From UBA11524 sp963590165 (GTDB lineage: Bacteria > Bacillota > Clostridia > Christensenellales > Aristaeellaceae): DNA of 64,000 nucleotides. The stretch covers positions 1 through 64,000 of the forward strand of contig CAVANO010000034.1 of NCBI GenBank assembly GCA_963590165.1, read 5' to 3'. A model generated the notes under the pieces. It did not search any database. It was not told the origin of the DNA and saw only the letters and a list, made by a program, of their open reading frames with translations. This document shows, in pieces, positions 59,680-64,000 of the stretch. Every line of letters begins with the position of its first letter. The first letter of the stretch is position 1. The translations under genes and the position numbers were made by a program.

Positions 59680-61076
59680 GCGACAGAAAGCCTGTCATTA
59701 TTACTGAAAATCAGCTTGAAGAACAGCGGCAGTACATCCAGCAAATTCGCTTGATGCCCGATGCTCCCAAGACCTATCATATCGTCACCTACGGCTGCCA
59801 GATGAACGCCCATGACAGTGAAATTCTTTCGGGCCTGCTGAGTGAAATGGGCATGACAGAAACGGAAAACCGCGAGGATGCTGACTTTGTGCTGTTCAAT
59901 ACGTGCTGCGTCCGTGATAATGCAGAGCGGCGTGCGCTCGGCAATGTCACATGGCTCAAGGAGATTCGCAAGAAGAATCCACGGCTCATGATTGGCGTAT
60001 GCGGATGCATGATTCAGCAACCGGGCATGGCAGAGAGAATTCTCAAGCAGTACCGCTTTATTGACCTTGCCTTTGGCACATCGAACATGTACCGCTTACC
60101 GGAGCTTCTTTTTCAGACGATGAAGAGCGATCGCAGCGTAGTGGAGGTCAAACAAGAGGATACCATTGCCGAGGGTCTGCCTGTACAGCGGCTGCGTCAT
60201 GACGCAGCGTATATCACGATTATGTACGGTTGCGATAACTTCTGTACATACTGTATCGTGCCGTATGTCCGCGGTCGGGAGCGTTCGCGCGAGATGGATG
60301 CAATTCTGGCGGAGGCGGTCGAGCTTCGCAACAGCGGTGTAAAGGAAATCATGTTGCTCGGGCAGAACGTCAATAGCTACGGTAAAGGGCTGGAAAAGCC
60401 AGCGACTTTTGCGCAGCTGCTTCGTGCACTTGATGAAGTCGGCATTCCGCGCATCCGCTTCATGACGAGCCATCCGAAGGATCTGTCGGACGAGCTAATT
60501 GAAATCATGGGCAGTTCAAAGCATATCCTTCCGCAGTTCCATCTGCCCGTGCAGCATGGCAATGACGAGATTCTCCGACGCATGAACCGCCACTACACGC
60601 GCACACAGTATCTTGAACGTGTGAAGAAGCTACGCGAGACTGTGCCGGGTATCGGTCTGACAACGGACATTATTGTCGGTTTTCCTGGGGAAACAGAGGA
60701 ACAGTTCGAGGATACACTTTCGCTTGTCCGCGAAGTCGGCTTTGACTCGGCATTCACATTTATCTATTCCCCCAGAACAGGAACTGTTGCAGCAAAAATG
60801 CCGGATCAGATTCCGGAAGACGTTTCCTCAAGGCGAATTCAGATGTTGCTGAAGGTGCAGGAGGAATGTCAGCAGCGCACAATGATACGGTTCGTCGGTA
60901 CGGAGGAAGAAGTGCTCGTCGAAGGATTGAGCCGCCGAAGTGACAGCGATGTGTCCGGTCATGGGCTCCATGGGCTGTCCGTTACTTTCCCCGGCAGTGT
61001 CGCAGATGTCGGCGAAATCATTCGTGTCAAAATTACAGGTATCCGGAATAATACGTTGCTCGGTGAACGGATTTGA
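59676..61076 (+). CDS. miaB: tRNA-2-methylthio-N6-dimethylallyladenosine synthase MiaB
   Basis: A 466-residue radical SAM methylthiotransferase modifying A37 of tRNAs. The N-terminal UPF0004 domain has VTYGCQMNAHDSEILSGLL, CCVRDNAERRALG and GVCGCMIQQPGMAERI with the three auxiliary-cluster cysteines. The radical SAM cluster ligands are Cys186, Cys190 and Cys193 (GCDNFCTYCIVPYVRGRERSR). A C-terminal TRAM domain (EVLVEGLSRRSDSD ... VRVKITGIRNNTLLGE-like) is present. The overlap with rng is ATGA; GGAGG lies 8 nt upstream. Confidence 0.95.
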   Translation: MSDRKPVIITENQLEEQRQYIQQIRLMPDAPKTYHIVTYGCQMNAHDSEILSGLLSEMGMTETENREDADFVLFNTCCVRDNAERRALGNVTWLKEIRKKNPRLMIGVCGCMIQQPGMAERILKQYRFIDLAFGTSNMYRLPELLFQTMKSDRSVVEVKQEDTIAEGLPVQRLRHDAAYITIMYGCDNFCTYCIVPYVRGRERSREMDAILAEAVELRNSGVKEIMLLGQNVNSYGKGLEKPATFAQLLRALDEVGIPRIRFMTSHPKDLSDELIEIMGSSKHILPQFHLPVQHGNDEILRRMNRHYTRTQYLERVKKLRETVPGIGLTTDIIVGFPGETEEQFEDTLSLVREVGFDSAFTFIYSPRTGTVAAKMPDQIPEDVSSRRIQMLLKVQEECQQRTMIRFVGTEEEVLVEGLSRRSDSDVSGHGLHGLSVTFPGSVADVGEIIRVKITGIRNNTLLGERI

Positions 61077-61097
61077 TTTGTAATGGAGGATATTTCT

Positions 61098-61505
61098 ATG
61101 CGTGAGGTTATGATGTGCGCACAGAAACTGGCAGAAGCAATTCTGCACAGCGATGTGTATCAACATATGCATCAGTTGGAAGAAAGCGTCACGTCCAATC
61201 CAGATGCAACACAAGTAATTTCTGCCTATATGGAGAAGCGAACGGCAACAGAACAGGCGATGCGCAAGCAGGACATCGACCCGGTTGCCATCGCTGCAGC
61301 AGCGCAGGAACTTGAAGAAGCGCAGCAGCAGATGGACAACTGCCCCATTATCAAAGAAATGCGTGATGCACAGAAGCAATATCAGGATATGATGGACAAC
61401 GTGAACCGGATTCTGCGTCTCGTCGTGACAGGCGAAACAGAGGATGACAGCGGTAGCACTGGCGGATGCAGTGGAAACTGCTCCTCCTGCAGCGGATGTC
61501 ATTAA
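61098..61505 (+). CDS. YlbF/RicF-like protein
   Basis: A 135-residue YlbF/YmcA family protein. Helical core: MCAQKLAEAILHSDVYQHMH, QLEESVTSNPDATQVISAYM, and CPIIKEMRDAQKQYQDMMDN. The tail is cysteine-rich with Cys124, 128, 131 and 134 (GGCSGNCSSCSGCH). RicF of B. subtilis also has C-terminal cysteines and, with RicA and RicT, carries [4Fe-4S] clusters while directing RNase Y cleavage. ATG 61098 has GGAGG 8 nt upstream. Located between miaB and mutS, matching the ymcA-mutS neighbourhood of Bacillus. Confidence 0.88.
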   Translation: MREVMMCAQKLAEAILHSDVYQHMHQLEESVTSNPDATQVISAYMEKRTATEQAMRKQDIDPVAIAAAAQELEEAQQQMDNCPIIKEMRDAQKQYQDMMDNVNRILRLVVTGETEDDSGSTGGCSGNCSSCSGCH

Positions 61506-61522
61506 GAAAGCAGGGAACAGAC

Positions 61523-64000
61523 ATGGCAAGTGTCACGCCGATGATGCAGCAGTATCTCGACACAAAAGCAGAGCACAAGGATTGCATTCTCTTTTTCCGC
61601 ATCGGTGATTTTTACGAGATGTTCTTTGATGATGCCAAGACTGTTTCACGCGAGCTGGAGCTCACACTGACCGGCAAAGACTGCGGTCTGTCCGAACGGG
61701 CACCGATGTGCGGCGTGCCGTATCATGCAGTCGACACGTATGTCGAAAAGCTGATTGAGAAAGGCTACAAGGTCGCCATTTGCGATCAGATGGAGGATCC
61801 GGCGCTTGCAAAGGGTCTTGTGAAGCGCGCCGTGACACGTATCATCACGCCGGGCACGGTCATTGAGTCCACGATGCTCGATGAAAAGAGTAACAACTAC
61901 CTGCTCAGCATCTGTTTTGCGTCAGACCGTGCCGGTCTTGCCTTTGCAGATGTTTCAACGGGCGAATTCTACGTTTACGAGATTCTTCAGCCAGAAAGTA
62001 CGCTCGCTGATGAAATTGCACGCATTACGCCGATGGAAATCATCACAAACGAACAAGTCAGGCTGCGTGAATGCCTGCATCGCGAGACTGAATATGTATC
62101 CGAACAGCCAGCAACATGGTTTCAGTTTTCCAATGCATCGGAAACGTTATGCAATCACTTTGCTCTAAATGACCTCTCGCCGCTGGGGCTGAGCGATGAG
62201 TACAAATACGGTGCGTGTGCTGCAGGGGCGCTGATGCGTTATTTGTCCGACACACAGAAGAATTCTTTGGAGCACATGACGAGTCTGCGCATCTATCAGG
62301 GGCAGGACATCATGCTGCTGGACCGCAACACGCGACGTAACCTGGAGCTTGTCGAATCCATCCGCGGCAGGAATCGCAAGGGGAGTCTGCTGTGGCTGCT
62401 GGACAAGACGAGCACAGCCATGGGTGGACGACTCCTGCGCACATGGATTGAACAGCCGCTTGTCAATGAAGCCAAAATTAACCGCCGGCTCGATGCAGTC
62501 AGCGAATTTGCAGATGAGCACGTACTGACCATGACGCTTTCTGAGGAGTTGCAGGGCGTTTACGACATCGAGCGTCTGCTGTCGAAGGTGTCTTACAAGT
62601 CGATTAACGCGCGCGACTGCCTATCGCTGTGCGCATCCCTGCAGAAGGTGCCGAAGCTCCGCGAACTGCTACGTGATGCAAAGAGCCAATCCGTGCAGGA
62701 AATCCGTGATGAGCTGGACTGTCTGCCTGAACTGACTGACCTGCTGACGCGTGCCATTCACCCGGACGCTCCGGTGCTAATCACCGAGGGCGGCATCATC
62801 AATGACGGCTATTCATCCATGCTGGATGAGTACCGCACTGCATCGACAAACGGCAAGCAGTGGATTCTTGAATTGGAACAGAAGGAGCGTCAGGAAACTG
62901 GCATTCGGAACCTTCGCATCCAGTATAACCGGGTTTTCGGCTATTATATTGAGGTCAGCAAGTCTTTCTATGAAATGGTACCGGAACGCTATATCCGCAA
63001 ACAGACGCTGGCAAACTGCGAGCGCTACATGACGCCTGAGCTCAAAGAAATCGAGCAAAAAATCGTTGGTGCTCAGGAGCAATCTGTCCGGCTGGAGCTG
63101 CAACTGTTCACGGAAGTTCGTGAGAAAATTGCCGAGCAGATTTCCAGAATCCAGAAAACCGCAATGGCGCTCAAGAAGCTCGATGCTTTGCTGTCTCTGG
63201 CAAAAGCCGCCATCGAATATCACTATGTCCGCCCTGAAATCACGCAGGACGGCACGCTGGACATCACAGAAGGCCGACATCCGGTTGTTGAACAGACCAT
63301 GACGGATGGCGGCTTCGTGCCGAATGACGCGCATCTGAACAACGAGGATAGCCGCATGTGCATCATCACCGGTCCAAACATGGCCGGCAAGAGCACCTTT
63401 ATGCGGCAGGTCGCGTTGATTGTGCTGATGGCGCATATCGGCTCGTTTGTGCCTGCAAAGGAAGCGAAAATTCCGCTGACCGACCGCATTTTTACGCGTG
63501 TCGGCGCTTCGGATGATCTTGCAAGCGGCCAGTCAACCTTTATGGTGGAAATGAGTGAAACTGCCTATATCCTGCGCAACGCCACGAAAAACTCCCTCGT
63601 CATTCTTGACGAAATCGGTCGCGGTACAAGCACATTTGACGGGCTTGCCATCGCATGGGCTGTGGTGGAATATCTGTGTGATAAAGAAAAGTGCGGCGCA
63701 AAGACGCTGTTCGCAACCCACTATCATGAGCTTTCCGAACTTGAAGGGCACATTGAGGGCGTGCAGAATTACTGTATTTCTGTCAAAGAGCACGGCGAGG
63801 ATGTCATCTTCCTGCGGAAAATCATCCGCGGTGGTGCTGATCGTTCCTTCGGCATTCATGTGGCGCGTCTGGCAGGCGTACCGCACCCGGTGCTTGTACG
63901 CGCACACGAAATTCAGGCGCGTCTGGAGGTCAGCGACATCAATCAGCATGGAATCGGACAGAATATCCTATCCGAGGGACCGAAACGCAAAGATGAACAG
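61523..64000 (+). CDS. mutS: DNA mismatch repair protein MutS (3' end beyond window)
   Basis: At least 826 codons without a stop; the C-terminus lies outside the window. Recognises mismatches through the F-x-E motif Phe30-Tyr-Glu32 (FFRIGDFYEMFFDDA) in domain I. The ATPase domain has Walker A ITGPNMAGKSTFMRQ (617-625), the Walker B LVILDEIGRGTSTFDGLA, and the ASDDLASGQSTFMVEM signature. Missing expected part is only the end of the C-terminal helix region (family length ~860-890). ATG 61523, weak ribosome site CAGGGAA. It starts 17 nt after ylbF and may share its transcript; mutL often follows in this order. Confidence 0.95.
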   Translation, partial: MASVTPMMQQYLDTKAEHKDCILFFRIGDFYEMFFDDAKTVSRELELTLTGKDCGLSERAPMCGVPYHAVDTYVEKLIEKGYKVAICDQMEDPALAKGLVKRAVTRIITPGTVIESTMLDEKSNNYLLSICFASDRAGLAFADVSTGEFYVYEILQPESTLADEIARITPMEIITNEQVRLRECLHRETEYVSEQPATWFQFSNASETLCNHFALNDLSPLGLSDEYKYGACAAGALMRYLSDTQKNSLEHMTSLRIYQGQDIMLLDRNTRRNLELVESIRGRNRKGSLLWLLDKTSTAMGGRLLRTWIEQPLVNEAKINRRLDAVSEFADEHVLTMTLSEELQGVYDIERLLSKVSYKSINARDCLSLCASLQKVPKLRELLRDAKSQSVQEIRDELDCLPELTDLLTRAIHPDAPVLITEGGIINDGYSSMLDEYRTASTNGKQWILELEQKERQETGIRNLRIQYNRVFGYYIEVSKSFYEMVPERYIRKQTLANCERYMTPELKEIEQKIVGAQEQSVRLELQLFTEVREKIAEQISRIQKTAMALKKLDALLSLAKAAIEYHYVRPEITQDGTLDITEGRHPVVEQTMTDGGFVPNDAHLNNEDSRMCIITGPNMAGKSTFMRQVALIVLMAHIGSFVPAKEAKIPLTDRIFTRVGASDDLASGQSTFMVEMSETAYILRNATKNSLVILDEIGRGTSTFDGLAIAWAVVEYLCDKEKCGAKTLFATHYHELSELEGHIEGVQNYCISVKEHGEDVIFLRKIIRGGADRSFGIHVARLAGVPHPVLVRAHEIQARLEVSDINQHGIGQNILSEGPKRKDEQ

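Noticed and set aside
1..64000. CRISPR arrays, tRNA or rRNA genes, prophage, toxin-antitoxin or restriction systems
   Set aside because: No repeat-spacer pattern, cloverleaf with CCA-type end, rRNA sequence or recognisable defence or phage gene was found in the window.

Overview
The window is a 64 kb piece of a bacterial chromosome from a Gram-positive of the Bacillota, most likely class Clostridia and probably an Oscillospirales-type gut anaerobe (inference). The reasons are the Clostridia-type fused PurL, stand-alone PurO-type IMP cyclohydrolase next to a formyltransferase-only PurH, CdaA/CdaR, NrnA, FakA/Asp23, a SpoVB-like flippase, a YabN-type MazG, RicF/YlbF, a T-box leader, strong AGGAGG ribosome sites, frequent GTG/TTG starts and a moderately high GC content. 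There are no rRNA or tRNA genes, prophage or CRISPR array.

Layout. 1-1.4 kb: a scrapyard of transposase fragments (IS66, IS630, IS1182-like), all on the minus strand and all broken. 1.7-15.3 kb: a purine operon purE-C-F-M-N-O-H-D-L-B followed by a MIF-type tautomerase gene. It is preceded by a PurBox-like site, a sigma-A promoter and a ~200-nt leader. The leader holds a 33-codon ORF whose end lies inside a strong terminator-like hairpin, which is a candidate attenuator. The set covers PRPP to IMP apart from purK; purB also serves AMP synthesis. 15.4-20 kb: cdaA-cdaR, a small membrane protein, an RsmF-like rRNA methyltransferase and dCMP deaminase. 20-22 kb (minus): two tandem NrnA-like DHH phosphoesterases. 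22-24 kb: a GH120 beta-xylosidase with its own promoter and a palindrome. 24.2-31.1 kb (minus): trpB2 under a tRNA-Trp T-box, then a membrane protein, recX, a serine hydrolase, lgt and a CotH-type secreted protein. 31.3-35.8 kb: upp, then a QueG-like iron-sulfur protein with trkA-trkH. 35.8-40.7 kb (minus): spoVB-like flippase, mazG, hup, rqcP and an ispDF fusion. 41-47 kb: asp23-fakA-recG-ppk. 47-55.8 kb (mostly minus): hemW, a small DUF1622-like membrane protein (plus), a SLOG protein, lepA, rsfS, a nadD-yqeK fusion, a 777-residue protein of unknown function and a 68-residue small ORF. 56-64 kb: a translation/RNA cluster of TIGR03960 radical SAM, TIGR03936-type partner, RNase E/G, miaB, ylbF and mutS (cut by the window end).

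Most of the window is housekeeping. The least explained items are the pur leader, the 777-residue protein with a possible degenerate AAA-like C-terminus placed in front of nadD-yqeK-rsfS, the orphan terminator between the divergent spoVB and asp23 promoters, the structured asp23 leader and the palindrome at the GH120 promoter. All calls come from reading the sequence and knowledge of protein families; no database search was run.
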